This document shows positions 1-10,892 of a stretch of 64,000 nucleotides of DNA, one piece after another. The number at the start of each line of letters is the position of its first letter. Position 1 is the stretch's first letter. Position numbers and translations under genes: made by a program. This DNA comes from Mesorhabditis belari. Lineage: Eukaryota; Nematoda; Chromadorea; Rhabditida; Rhabditidae. The stretch is taken from contig CAUEEP010000916.1 of assembly GCA_958450365.1 (NCBI GenBank), positions 434,001 to 498,000 on the forward strand, read 5' to 3'. Below the pieces are notes generated by a model. The model saw nothing but the letters and a program-made list of their open reading frames with translations, was not told the DNA's origin and did not search any database.

Positions 1-34
1 CGAAACTTTTTGGGTTCTGCCCTATATCCCTAGA

Positions 35-116
35 GGCCGTGTGCCAGAAGCCGCACGATTACGTAAACATGAAAATTTTCACGTTTTTGTAATCGCGCGC
101 CTTCTGGCACACGGCC
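35..116. repeat. Imperfect hairpin (inverted repeat)
   Basis: The first 16 bases of the segment (GGCCGTGTGCCAGAAG) return as their reverse complement at 101-116. The inner parts of the arms also pair around an AT-rich loop (gaaaattttc). A distantly similar stretch (GTGCCAGA...GATTACG) lies near 39520. It looks like a small foldback repeat; no gene function is visible. Confidence 0.75.
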
Positions 117-373
117 CTGGATGTGGAGTCGCACTTGTCTAATTAAACCGGATGAAATATCCAAAAATAGATCAGCTTTCTTTAAAAACCACGGATTCGA
201 ATTCCTTGACCCCGAAAAACCCCTGGCGCAAATTTTCAGCCAAATCGGTCTCAAAAAACCGTAACCGGTGGGCCTTATCGTGGCAAATGTTATGCATGCC
301 ATATCAAAGCGAGAAATCGAGAAATTCTTTGTAAAGTTCGGAGCACAGTTTGTGAGGGTCGCTTCATTAAGGG

Positions 374-969
374 ATGGCTGTCATCGTCGATTTTGCGGGT
401 GCTCTGACGGATGCTCCTCCAGGAAGTCAATCTAAATTTGAACATTATAGAATGAAACAAATAAAGCAAAGTAAAAGAAAGAAACACTTACCGCCAACTT
501 GCACATCGGCCCATCCCATTGCGCCGACTTGTGGTAGAATGTTGAGGGCAGTACGAGTCGAAGTGGCGGGAGCAGTACCAACGGCTGTCATTGTTGAAGT
601 TCCGGCGGGCGCTTCTCCTACAGCGGCCATCGTGGAAGCTGTAAAGGAAAATTTTATGAACGAATGTAGGTCAAATGTTAAAATAACCAACAAAATTACT
701 CGTTAATCTCAAAATAGGAGTAAAAATTACTCAAAATATTTACTTCCTTTCAAGACCGTCATCGTCGAGATTCCAGCGGGCACTCCTCCCACGGCGGTCA
801 TCGTCGATTTCTGTCGATTTCTGCAATGGGTGCTCCTCCAGGCAGTGAACCTAAAGTTAACCATTATCAAAAAAAAGTAGATAGCAATAAAAGAAAGTAA
901 AACTCACTGCCAACTTGCACATCGACCCATCCCATTGCGCCGACTTGTGATTGGAATTGGGGAGCCAAA
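374..969 (-). pseudogene. Two tandem copies of a small exon pair, unidentified protein
   Basis: On the minus strand there are two similar exon-intron-exon units. The upper unit has an exon at 908-969 ending at a GTGAGT donor, a 58-bp intron, and an exon starting at 849. The lower unit has an exon at 492-690 ending at a GTAAGT donor, a 61-bp intron, and an exon starting at 430. Both upstream exons encode the same peptide block (QVGAMGW, A or V, DVQVG), and both downstream exons start with similar text (LPGGAP-like versus a shifted reading). The family is not recognised. Stops close at least one reading frame just after the intron, so the units may be decayed duplicates or 3' exons of a gene whose body lies outside the window. 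Splice signals and repetition are seen; gene status is inferred. Confidence 0.4.
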
Positions 970-1019
970 ATAGAAGAAGTTAAAATTGAATTCTAAAAGT
1001 TACCAGATTTCGTAGCCGA

Positions 1020-1435
1020 TCAAGGCACTCTAAAGTAGACCGATTGTTCTTGATTTGATTCGCCGGGTGCGTAGTAGTCGCTCACATTTCCTTGACCTCC
1101 CTAAACAAAAAAATCAAGGTTGTACATTAAAAGTATAACGGAATATAAGGGATTAGTTTATCAAATCAATCAATTACAACAATTAACAATTAACTAATTC
1201 TAATCAACCAATTCTAACAAGTTAAAGCCAAAAAAACAGGCAAAAAAATAAGAAACACAAAGCAATACCTGGGGCAGCATGTTGGGGTAAACCTTGTTGG
1301 GGGCGGCTCCTCCCGATGTGCTGGCATGAAGTAGGCGCCCTTCTGTCCATCAAACATTGCTTCCATATAGACGGATGATATCTCGTTGCGCTTGTCGAAG
1401 TTGTGGTGAAGCGAAGTGAATATGAATCATATTCA
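1020..1435 (-). CDS. Partial or decayed minus-strand gene, two exons, unidentified product
   Basis: An acceptor (TATTAG) precedes an exon at 1269-1435 with a codon-like reading (FDKRNEISSVYMEAMFDGQ). The exon ends at a GTATTG donor. A 168-bp intron is followed by an exon at 1020-1100 encoding GGQGNVSDYYAPGE and ending VYFRVP-stop. The frame that joins cleanly across the intron (NKVYPNMLPQ-GGQGN) differs by one base from the best frame earlier in the first exon, so either an unseen splice or a frameshift is present. No family was recognised. The start of the gene was not found; 1436-1535 shows no further exon. Confidence 0.4.
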
Positions 1436-1536
1436 CTAATATATGATGCTGCTCGAAAGCGGTTTGTTTTATTTAACGGATAAATTAATTTTGGGAAGTT
1501 GCACGTAAATTTTGATTTAAAGACGATTTGTGAGTA

Positions 1537-1760
1537 GGCTACTTTGCGCCAAATTTTTTGCGCAACTGGATCATTTCCGCAACTCGCTATAACTTTCTTC
1601 TAAGTGGGTCAATCTTTATGATTTTGGTTTCATTTTGTTGCACTTATTGAGATCTACAAAATGAAACCAACATCATAAAGATTGATCCATTGGTTAGAAG
1701 AAAGTTATGGCGAGTTGCGCAAAGGACCCAGTTGCGCAAAAAACTTGGCGCAAAGTAGCC
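1537..1760. mobile_element. Foldback MITE, family A, copy 1 (intact)
   Basis: Starts GGCTACTTTGCGCC and ends GGCGCAAAGTAGCC; almost the whole 224 bp is one inverted repeat around a loop near AGATCTACAAAATG. It is flanked by TA on both sides, consistent with a TA target duplication (Tc1/mariner-type mobilisation). Related copies lie at 10707-10892, 28708-28922 and 29090-29275. No coding capacity. Confidence 0.85.
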
Positions 1761-2428
1761 TACCCCCGATTTGTTAAACGTAAATTTTCGATTATTCTCC
1801 CTCTTTTCATTTTCTTTGGGTCATAAACAGAAAACGAATGTCCTTAAAACTCATTTTTTTGTGATCTTCTACGTTCTCATTCCCAGAGCCCTAGAGGCTC
1901 AGCCGTTGACGCTAAGCAAAAACACACCCCCTAGAATGATCGACCGTTTGTTCTCTCCGCCATTTTCTCCGAGAAATCCCAATTTTGGACTTTTTGGAAG
2001 AAGAAAAGTTTAGGTTTATCCAACTTTCACCGCCCAATTTCCATTCTCCGACTTGTTGCAGGGTTATCTCTTGCTTTCCCTATACGAAACACAACAATTG
2101 TCACCCTGAACACATTTTCGTTTTGCTCTAGAGTTTGCACTTTCCCGTTCATCTATTTATTACTGACACAGAGAATAACCCTGGCACGATAAATTAGGAA
2201 ATTTTATGTGCAATGAAATCAAAACAAATGTTTTTGTAAGAAGATCAATGTTGGCTCTTTCTTTAAGGTTGTGCCATTTCAAATTGAGCGTTGCACCTGT
2301 TTCCTTTCCCGGTTTATTTCAGTCTTTATTTCAAGTTTTCTTTATTATTAAACGTTTTTAATCTTTTATTTTCCAGGAACGGTAGAAGAGAACGGTGGAA
2401 CCGGACTCCTTCGAAGTTTGATCTCTCG
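1761..2428. other. Upstream region of the ISD11-MAT1-TNPO3 cluster
   Basis: A gene-free stretch. It is AT-rich with long pyrimidine tracts. A TTTCCAG site at 2377 is a candidate cis- or trans-splice acceptor for the transcript that starts translating at 2429. No TATA box or other regulatory motif can be assigned with confidence. Confidence 0.5.
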
Positions 2429-2781
2429 ATGTCTTCGGCGATTTCCCGTGCCAATTGGGTCACCTTGTACAAAAATCTGCAACGAGAGGCCGCTAAAGTG
2501 AATAGATTTCGAAATTCTTAACTGTTTATTACTTTAGTTCCCTCAATATAACTATCGTGCTTTCTTCCAACGCCGAATCAGGGACTATTTTGTGAAGAAT
2601 CGTTCTGTTGCTGACCCAAAGCAGTTAGAAGCTTTATACAAGGTTGGTTCGCATTTGTTCAATCACTATTGAAAAACTATAGGAAGGTCAACGCAATCTA
2701 GAAGTGATCCGTCGACAGGCAACCATCAATTCTTTGTATCCTCATCAGAAGACAGCTGTTGAGGCCACTTTGCAACATTAA
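2429..2781 (+). CDS. LYRM4: LYR-motif protein LYRM4/ISD11, Fe-S cluster assembly
   Basis: ISD11 is a small mitochondrial protein that stabilises the cysteine desulfurase NFS1 for iron-sulfur cluster synthesis. Three exons: 2429-2497, 2538-2642, 2683-2781, both introns in phase 0 (GTGAAT..TTTAG and GTTGGT..TATAG). They encode about 90 residues, the family's usual size (human 91). A YKNLQREAAKF segment aligns with the LYR-helix start, then a conserved YNYR, RRIRD(Y/A)F, and the R(N/D)L.VIRRQ block near the C terminus. The canonical L-Y-R tripeptide appears as L-Y-K here. The intron after AAK is needed: reading through hits a stop at once. The MAT1 start follows the stop by 69 bases, suggesting co-transcription. 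Confidence 0.92.
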
Positions 2782-2850
2782 TTTCATTTTACTAGTGAGT
2801 TTTCGTTAATGAATCTTGTTCTCATTTTGACATTTAGTTTAACAACAAAA
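2782..2850 (+). promoter_or_regulatory. Intercistronic gap with candidate spliced-leader acceptor
   Basis: Only 69 bases separate the ISD11 stop and the MAT1 ATG. The gap holds a pyrimidine-rich run ending CATTTAG at 2831-2837, 13 bases before the ATG. In nematodes such short gaps with an acceptor are typical of downstream operon genes that receive a spliced leader. Inferred from position only. Confidence 0.6.
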
Positions 2851-4300
2851 ATGAGGGAGTGTAGGAAATGTAAATCAAGTGAGTATACAAACAAAAATCT
2901 TATAATGCTTATCAATGAATGTGGTCATCCTCTTTGTAAGTTTCTCAGATCTTTTTTTTGGTTATTTTTCATTTCTAGGCAAAAACTGCGTCGATAATTT
3001 ATTTGCTAGAAATGCGGCACCTTGTGAAGTTTGCGGCAAGATGTTGAAGTAGTGTTAATTATGCTTTTAAATGGATAAAATTTCCAGGAAAAATAACTTT
3101 TGGGAGCAAGTCTTTGATGATCCAGTTATCGAGAAAGAGAACTTTATTCGGAAACGAATTCGCAAGGTTTGACTTTTATTAAATCAAATAACGCATTTAA
3201 ATTTTAGATTTACAATTTGCGAGAAGCCGATTTTCCAAACTTGCGCGAGTTCAATGACTACCTTGAAAGGGTAGAAACAATCGTTATGAACTTAATTCAT
3301 GAGGAAGATGTTGATGGAACGGAGAAAGAAATCAAAGCTTTTCAAGTAATAGAAAAAGTGGAGTTTGCTGATAAACAAAAAGTTTAGGAAGCGCATGGCG
3401 AGGATATTGAGCGTAATCGAAAAAAGCTGGGCCCGGATGAGCTGTGGATTCAACAACAAATCAGAGAAGAATCCGCGATGAAAGCTCGATTGCATGATTT
3501 GAGAAGCACTGATGAATTTGTAAGCATTTACAGTTAGAAAACAAATCCAAGTTAGGTATTCACTTTTTTACAAGTTTTTTTCTTTTAGAAAGTTCATCAA
3601 GACAACCAAAACATCAAAGAGGCAAAAGAAGTTATCAAAGAACTTCGAGATTCCAATGTTGCCGCAGGATTGATTTTGGATCGAGAACGAAAGAGGTGTT
3701 TTAAAAATAAGATTTTGTGAGTTACTGATTTTAGGCAAATTGAACAAGAGTTAGAAGAACGCGAAGAGGTGGAACGTCGCAAAAAGATGAAAAAAGGTGC
3801 TTATTACCCCTAAAAGCAACTATTGCTCTTTTAGATCGTAAAAGATTGGATGGTATCAGCTTTGCTGCTCATCGTATTGCTGGACGGGCCTACATTCACA
3901 AACCGGTGCTTCTCGAGCTCAATGGGCCACCAATGCCAACCATGGAAGAAATTGAATCAAGCGGGTACTTACAAGTGAGTTTATCAAGTTTTTTTAACAT
4001 AAAACAAAAAACTTGAGGTAATAGTATTTGATAGTTGCCTTTTTGTTTCCGCAAAAGAATTTACTATCAGTCTAGAGCAAAGGGTTTCAACTTCCGCTAA
4101 AATTCCCTTTGTTGTTATCTTTAAAATTCTCTCATAAAAACTATCTAAATAATAAGTTTTTTTAGTGGGTGCGAGAGCCTTCAGCGCACCGACGAGCTGG
4201 TGGATTCACTTCGGCGATCGCTTGTTATCGAGCTCTTCTTGAGGTCCGCCTCGACTTGTTTGCAGTTCAACAAAAGAAATCTATTGCAATTGATGGATGA
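2851..4300 (+). CDS. MNAT1: CDK-activating kinase assembly factor MAT1 (TFIIH subunit)
   Basis: MAT1 is the RING protein that assembles CDK7 and cyclin H and anchors them to TFIIH. Nine exons: 2851-2935, 2979-3048, 3088-3166, 3208-3345, 3388-3519, 3589-3695, 3735-3796, 3835-3974 and 4166-4300; 315 codons, near the human 309. An N-terminal C3HC4 RING is seen at residues 4-48 (CRKC, then CGHPLCKNC, then CEVC). A conserved linker (KNNFWEQVFDDP.IEKE, RKR) follows, then a long charged coiled coil with many E, K and R, and a C-terminal region with GYLQ.W. and the closing Arg/Ala-rich segment, where MAT1 contacts CDK7-cyclin H. Every intron is short with a canonical donor and a TTAG/CCAG/CTAG acceptor. 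It sits between ISD11 and TNPO3 on the same strand. Confidence 0.95.
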
Positions 4301-4484
4301 CCACATTATTATTATTTTTCTTTCTGTTTTTGTTTTGTGTTATGTTTTTAGGGTTAGTGAATGAATAAATTGTTTTCAAAATTATAATGGTTAAGTCTAG
4401 TTTTTGCTGTAATTATCGATAGGAGGGAATGAGTTATAGTTTTACAATAGATAAAAGACAAATTGCGTAGGTGGGCTGAATGCG
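4301..4484 (+). promoter_or_regulatory. MAT1-TNPO3 intercistronic region
   Basis: 184 bases with AATAAA at 4363-4368 serving as a likely MAT1 poly(A) signal, then a pyrimidine/AG site (TTTACAATAG, 4441-4450) 35 bases before the TNPO3 start. Spacing fits a third operon cistron; not proven. Confidence 0.5.
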
Positions 4485-7400
4485 ATGCAAGATCCCGAAC
4501 TTGCCGTTGTTTACAGTGCTATCGAGGTTTGTTGGTTAGAAGATGAGTCAAACGAGGTCCATTTATTATGCTTTGCCTATATTTTGTAGGTAGAAGCCAT
4601 GTTAGATTTTTGACATGTTTATATCAAAAGCAGTCAAATGCAGATCTAAAGGCAAACCAATTAAGGTGTTCTACTCGGGCCAAAACAATAGTCAAGCAGC
4701 GACGTGGCTGGACGATTTTCAAAAATCGGTAAATTGTGGATTTGCTCGTAAAGTATTAAAAATCGTTTTTAGATTTTAGCTTGGACAGCTTGCGATAGAA
4801 TTCTCGGAGAACGAAAGAATCCGGTAGCCAGGTGAGATTTGCAGTATTTCGTGAAAAGATTTTTGCACAATCTTTGTAAACGCATTTTCAAAAATTCTTT
4901 TTTAGCTATTTTGCTGCCCAAACACTTCGACAAAAGATTTTGAAAAATCTAAAAGAAGTCCCGAGAGAAAGTTTGGAATCCCTCCGCGATTCGATCATCA
5001 ATCATTTAACGTATGTTTTCATTTAATTAAATTGAAGGACAAACAATTTTAGGCACCTTCATGTCGTCGATCAAAGTTCAGAAGCAACAGCCACACAACT
5101 TTGCCTGGCGGTTGTCGATTTGTACATTCAGGTAACATTTTTTCGTGTAATTATATACATTTTTGACTTTAGGTACCTGAGTGGATTGGCTTCATTGCAA
5201 CAATGTTGAACAAATTTAATGGTTTAGAAGGTGATCGAACGAAAATGTTACTAACGCTACTGAAGGTGCGTTCTGTTAATTTAATTGATCATTGTAATTT
5301 TGAGGTGTTTCCGGAAGAGGTCGAGCATTCATCAATTGGAGAGAATAGAAGAAAAGCGGTGCGTGAAGAGTTGGCAATAAATGGGGACAGCATTTTGGCC
5401 TATCTGGTATTTTGTTTGCATTATGTTATACGTTGTCCATCTTCTAGGCAAGTGTGTTATCATCGGCACTCAGCAAAGAACACCATGACGAGGATATAGT
5501 CAAAAAAGTTGGATCATAGATAAATATTGATGAAAATTTGTCTAGGTGGTACAATGCCTATCGACTTTTCTTCAAAACCCAAATGTTCACACCGATCGAC
5601 TGGCGCAAAGTGATCTTTTTGCAGTTGTCTTCTCAATTTTGGTAAGTTCAAAAAGAATTTCAATTCAAGTTGGAATCATTGTCTTTACGACTTTTTCAGG
5701 CTTCACCATTTGTTTCTGTGAACTTACACGATGCCGCTACCGAATGCGTTGTTTCCGGGCTTGTTCGGGTCGAAGACATACACGCACACAGGTGAATTTT
5801 GTGTAAATGCGCTTTTGGGCTTAAAATCATTATTCACCTTTCAATTTAGAGCTCTTGCCGTTGTGCTTCATCAAGCTAGTTTCAAGCTCCAAACGGCGTG
5901 GAATGAAGCTGTTTCGAAAGAGCAACTTGATAGGTAACTTAAGGAATGATTAACGAGCAATTAGATCTTTTTTTAGATTGTCAAACTTTACACGAATTTT
6001 TGTGGAGCTATGTGAAAGTCTGATTGAGCCAGTTGTAAATCAAAACAAAGTTAGTTTAAAGAAGATGCTCAGTATAAGGGGATTTTTTAGGAAGCTGCAC
6101 CACTTCACGAACTGAACATCTTTGAACTCTTGTTGCTAATTGCGAATCACTTTGATTATTCGGTGAGCACGTGATGGGCGTCCAATTTACAGAAAAAATT
6201 CAGTTGATCGAAATGACGTTTAATGTTTGGTATCGAATCTCGGAAGCACTTTTTATGATTGACGACGATGACCACATTGCGCTTTTCAAACCATTTGTGA
6301 GGAGGTTAGTTTGTTCTTGTCTACTTTTGTTAACCCATGAACCATTTGATTTCTAAAAATTTAGATATCTGGTGGCACTTGTTCGGCACTCTCGATATGA
6401 TTCTGATGAAGTTGGACTACCTGATCAGCACTCGGATTTTGGGGATTTTCGATTCAAGGTAGAATGGGTTCTATCAGTTTTTATCGTAAATATTTTTTTT
6501 GGGTTCGAGAAACTGTAAAAGATGTCGCATTCATTGTTGGAACAGATGATTGTATCAAAATGGTAATTCTTATTGTAGTGACGGGATTATAAATTTTTTT
6601 AAAAGATGTTTGCTTTGATGGCCGAAGCGGCACAAAAGAATGCACCATGGGAAGAAACGGAAGCCGCGTTGTTTATAGCGTCAAATGTAATTCAGAACTT
6701 GCTACCGTATGTTTTTTTCAGTCTACTTAGGACTGCTTCATTTTAGTGAGGAAGATTCCATCGTTCCGGAACTTATTTCCCAACTCGTTCAACTCGCACC
6801 TCAAACTGCCCATCCAGCTCTTATTTTAACGGCAATACAATTCATGGGCGGTTGTTCGGAGTGGTTGGGCAAACATCCGCCCATTCAAGGTATCAATTTG
6901 ACTTGTATTTCAAAAGTTGCTTTTTTAGACCCAGTAATGCAATGGCTTCTCATTTATGTCGTCAATCCGATCTATGCTAGTCATGCCTCAGAAAGTATTG
7001 AAAAGGTTCAAACTTTGAACGATGCAAATTTTAATCGAAACTTTACCTTGCTTGAGCTAATATTTTTCTTTAGATCTGCTCACAGGCTTCGATCGTCCGT
7101 TTTATACCACCACTTTCCGCAGCAATCGAACGCCTCGAGGCAACAACAACTAATGGGAAGTGTGTTGAAAAAGCCTGCCAAGATATCACCAAAGGTTTGC
7201 CATTTTTCTTTTTAAAAACCTTCAAAAATTTAAGCATTGGCCATGTTATGCAACTCGTTATCTCGCCAGGAGCTCGGAGAACAACTGAAGAAGATTTGCG
7301 AACCAATTTTGATGCGGCTTACAATGGTCAGTTGTTAGACGTTATAAGTGCAAGAAAGATTTTCAGAGTATTGACGCTTCCACTGCCCAAGTAGCACATG

Positions 7401-8917
7401 ATGAAAACAAAGGTGATGCTTGGATGCAGGTTGAATTTTGTTTTTATCCGATCTTATTAATTTTAGATGGCTCACAAGCCGTTGATCTGGATTGATCGTA
7501 TCGCCTCGGTATTTCGAGAAATCAAACCGTTGGAGGTGTGGTTAAAAGAGTTTGCATTTTACAAGTTTTTTAGAAAGTCAATTACGATTTGAATCAAGCC
7601 CAACCGTGGCTACCAGTTGCACAGCACACACTACAGGTTATTTTCAGTTTACAAAAGACAACCTTTATCAACAACTTAGTTCAGATATCTTCACAAATTT
7701 TGACCAAATATGAGGCTGATGGGCGAATCATTGAGCACACCTGCAGGTTTAAAATGCTGAATAAGCTTTATTGACTAAATTGATAATCTAGAGCAATTCG
7801 ACACGTCATTCGCTCACTTGGCATGCAGTCTGCCAGTTTCGTCCCAGCGTTGGCTACCCAGGTTTACTGACGACCTTGAATTATTTATTTGATCCTCTTA
7901 GCTGATGACCATTTATCAACATTATCAACATTCGTGCATTTTGTATCTGGCTTCTATTATCGTGGACGAATACGGAGCTTTACCCGAGCTACAAGATGGA
8001 TTGATACAAATGCTTCAGGTATTGGTGCATACGCTTTATGTTCAAAGGAGAGGTTGAGATGCTGGCCATTTCCACGTTTCCGATTTTGCAAAAGGCGCAC
8101 GGTTTCCGAAACAATCCCGATACAGTTGATGATTTGTTCCGGCTAGCTCATCGGTAAGTTTTTAGACGGCATATTCTCCTGTTTGCAAGCATATTCCTAA
8201 TCTAATTTTCAGTTACATCACACGCTGCCCGTCGGTCTTTTTCGTGCACCCAATTTGCGACAAGTTGCTGGATTGTGCCCTGCATGGACTTCACGTTGAT
8301 CATGGGGAAGCGAATCGTTCTGTGACGAAGTACACAACAGAAATGATCAATCAATTGATTTCAGCGAGAAGGGTAAATTTTATCTCAAATAGCTGTAGTC
8401 TGCTACCTTTAGCATAATTATATGGATGATGGAGTGAAAGCCGCTCAACAACTTGTTAACAGCTATGCCGACCGTTTGACTGAACATGCGCTAAAGTGGG
8501 TGTTTAGAAAGATTGAATCCCCAATAAAATTTGCTCCCATCTTCAAGGTTGTATTTTAGAGCGGCTCTTTTTGATGTGTCATCATATCTTCGTCGCGAGT
8601 TAACTGATGTGATCTGCTCGTTGGGAAAGTACGATCGTGAGGTATATTTGAAAGAGTTATACGTTTTTCAACAACATGCTAATTTAGTTACAAGCACGAG
8701 CACTCATACATGCCATTTCAACACTGCCACGCGGACCATTATGCGCCACAGAAGAACAATTGAAGCAATTTCACGACCAAGTCTGCAAGTATGTAGTCGA
8801 AAATGTTTAGTGAAAAGAGTCTAAAGAATTAAAAATATCAATTTTCTACTCAGAGATGGAACAGACACCCGAAATGTGGTCGGCTATGTGCGAGAACTTG
8901 TCAAGCTCTATGAGTGA
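4485..8917 (+). CDS. TNPO3: Transportin-SR / importin-13 family nuclear import receptor (TNPO3)
   Basis: TNPO3 is a beta-karyopherin carrying phosphorylated SR splicing factors into the nucleus with RanGTP. About 30 short exons span the interval. The start chosen gives MQDPELAVVYSAIE, matching the first HEAT helix of the family. Recognisable blocks in order: SYFAAQTLRQKI (exportin-N region), VFPEEVEHSSIGENRR, LHDAATECV, the IFVELCESLIEPV helix, FNVWYRISEALF, SDFGDFRFKVRETVKDV, SIIVDEYG, NPDTVDDLFRLA, and the last helix VGYVRELVKLYE before TGA. These correspond one-to-one with human TNPO3 along its length, so the gene appears complete. An alternative ATG five bases upstream is out of frame. 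Introns are 40-60 bp. Third in line after ISD11 and MAT1. Confidence 0.94.
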
Positions 8918-9552
8918 GATCCTCTTCGCGTATTTCGTTTGATGTATCTATTTTCGTTATGTCAATAATCGTGAACCGGTACTAGGATATCTAGGGTTTT
9001 AGGGTTTTCTATTTTTTCTTTTCTCCCTGCTTAATCCCATTTTTTTTGATTGTTTGTAGTTAGTTATATAGATTCTAATACATTTTTTCTTCCCCAATAT
9101 GTGATCTCCTTAAGTTATGTTAGGGTTATATGGTAGATTTTCTAATACCGTATATTTTTGTCATTATGTCATTAAGTTTTTCAATTTTTCTACCTTTGTT
9201 TGTACTTTTACTTAAGCGATCGGGTCTATGTATGAGGTACCTTTTCTATTCTATTCTTGCTCATCTTGATTCTTACTGTAAGTCGTTCTCCTGTAATCAA
9301 CATTTCTTGTAATTCATACCCTTTAAGGTTAAAACGGGAATTCATGTTCACTAATCACTTTTTTATTATTGTTATGCATAGGTAAGTTGACTGAGTTGTT
9401 TTTTGAAAAACCGGTTCACTATTTGAGAGAATAAATATTGCCTTGAAAGCAAATGACTTAAAAAAAGCACTTTATTAAAAATTTATTGCAAGCTCCTTAG
9501 AGAATCCTTTTTAAACGATACAAGATTTCGGTGAATCGAGGTTTCCATTAAA
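8918..9552. other. TNPO3 3' region, no gene seen
   Basis: AT-rich with several TTAGGGTTT-like words (8992-9010, 9120-9128) and AATAAA at 9431-9436. No convincing exon on either strand. It contains the 3' UTR of TNPO3 and probably the 3' UTR of the convergent minus-strand exons beyond 9553. Confidence 0.5.
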
Positions 9553-9903
9553 ATTTGCCGGATGTTGTCGCTCCTTTTGCAGTAGTCGAAAATACTGTTG
9601 TGTTTATCGTCGGTTCAGAAGTCGTAGTCGTACTTATAGTTGCATCACAAGAGTCATCTGGGACGATAAGGTTGGCGAAATTGTTGATGATCACGTACAT
9701 ATGTCAACACTTTCGGCCACCAGATCCGTTTACGATGGCATTAGCTAAAAACAAAAGAATTTCAAATTTAGATGAACAAAAAAATGTTTTTTTTTTGTAC
9801 AACAAAAGTGTTACCCACCACCAATACAGATAGCTTCTAAGGGATTTTTCACTGGACATTGCCCATCAGGGTACACGACTTCTCCCGGATTGCATTGGAT
9901 AAT
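9553..9903 (-). CDS. Partial minus-strand gene, Cys-containing and Thr-rich product, unidentified
   Basis: An exon at 9815-9903 reads IIQCNPGEVVYPDGQCPVK and then LEAICIGG. A 70-bp intron (GTAACA..TTTTTAG) joins in frame to ANAIVNGSGGRKC-stop (TGA, 9704-9706). After that stop the same frame stays open for 50 codons with a Thr/Ser-rich segment (TISTTTTSEPT) before the next stop, so either an extra splice or a stop-codon change is involved. Spaced Cys and Thr-rich tail suggest an extracellular protein. No upstream start could be tied to it in frame. Confidence 0.4.
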
Positions 9904-10009
9904 CTATACTAGAGAATCATGAAAGATTTCAAATGTTTAACTGGAGAAGGGGTATACCTAACGCAGTTAATATAATATTTCGAGCAAAAAACAAGAATAA
10001 AATGCTCAC

Positions 10010-10268
10010 CTTTTTGTCGTACATGATACTCCAGCTTTTTTCAACACGACACCAAGCGGTGTCGGTTCTCTTGGTGTTGTGACGGGTGAACGACCTGTTT
10101 TGAATGCTCGGTGAAGAATTCCAGTCGTTTTCTCTTTCTTGCAAAGCTTTTTCACCGTTTCGGGGCTGCATTTGAATACGCTCGCAACATCCTTTACTTT
10201 GTCGCCTCGTTTCCTTGCTTCCATAATCTTTTCTTTGTCGGGAGTGGTCAGATAGGCTCCAGGCATCA
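10010..10268 (-). CDS. Helix-turn-helix (transposase/Pax-type) exon
   Basis: An exon bounded by AATTCTAG acceptor and GTGAGC donor encodes MPGAYLTTPDKEKIMEARK, then a helix-turn-helix of the form GDKVKDVASVFKCSPETVKK (residues about 20-40), followed by a basic linker (TGRSP...TPRE). This is the arrangement of the N-terminal DNA-binding half of Tc1/mariner-like transposases and of paired-like proteins. No DDE catalytic half follows; the next visible exon (9815-9903) does not join in frame. It may be a transposase relic or part of a small HTH gene. Confidence 0.5.
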
Positions 10269-10538
10269 CTAGAATTAAAAAATAATAAAGCATTGTTATG
10301 TGAAAAATAACGAAACAACAGCAAGAAAATAAAAAGTTGAAAAGGGGTAAAGACTTTTGTCCACCTGTTTTGAGGGTTTTTTTTGTTAACGTCGTTCTTT
10401 GTTGCCTAAAATAAATCGTTGTTTCTTTTGGTTATGGGATATAAAAACTAGAGTAAAAATGCTACAAAATACTTTGAAAACAATTTTTAAAACTTGTTAA
10501 AAAGTTGAAAAATTTTGCGCTTTAAAAGCTGACCTCGG

Positions 10539-10700
10539 TAGGGGTAAAGACTTTTGTCCATGACTGTAATTGGTTTTTCTAATGAAATCAACCGTAGTTT
10601 AATTGGTGCATTTGTTGGCTTGAAACGGCAGACGAAAAGGAACAAAACAAAAACAAACAAACAAACAAAACAAAACAAACAAAGACTTATGCATCAACCT
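10539..10700. mobile_element. Mariner-type MITE fragment
   Basis: The right 140 bases closely match 59029-59116 (shared text CTAATGAAATCAACCGTAG and GGCTTGAAACGGCAGACG), ending in the inverted terminus CTTATGCATCAACCT. The full-length relative at 58569-59116 starts AGGTTGATGCATAAG. An A/C tract (AAAC repeats) has expanded inside this copy. Confidence 0.7.
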
Positions 10701-10706
10701 ATTAGG

Positions 10707-10892
10707 TCTTTTGCGCAACTCGCTATAACTTTCTTCTCTGCCAACCTTTATGATTTTAGTTTCATTTTGTAGATCTGAATAAGTGCAACAAAATGAAACC
10801 AAAATCATAAAGATTGGTCCATTGGTTAGAAAAAAGTTATGGTGAGTTGCGCAAATGACCCAGTTGCGCAAAAAATTTGGCGCAAAGTAGCC
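10707..10892. mobile_element. Foldback MITE, family A, copy 2
   Basis: Right end GGCGCAAAGTAGCC matches family A; the left arm lacks the outer 25 bases and begins at TTTTGCGCAACTCGC. It directly abuts the mariner-type fragment ending at 10700. Confidence 0.8.

Larger units (their letters stand above)
2429..8917 (+). other. Candidate operon ISD11 - MAT1 - TNPO3
   Basis: Three same-strand housekeeping genes are separated by 69 and 184 bases, each gap containing a pyrimidine-AG acceptor ahead of the next ATG. This is the layout of nematode polycistronic operons resolved by trans-splicing. Direct proof (spliced-leader reads) is not available from the sequence. Confidence 0.6.
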
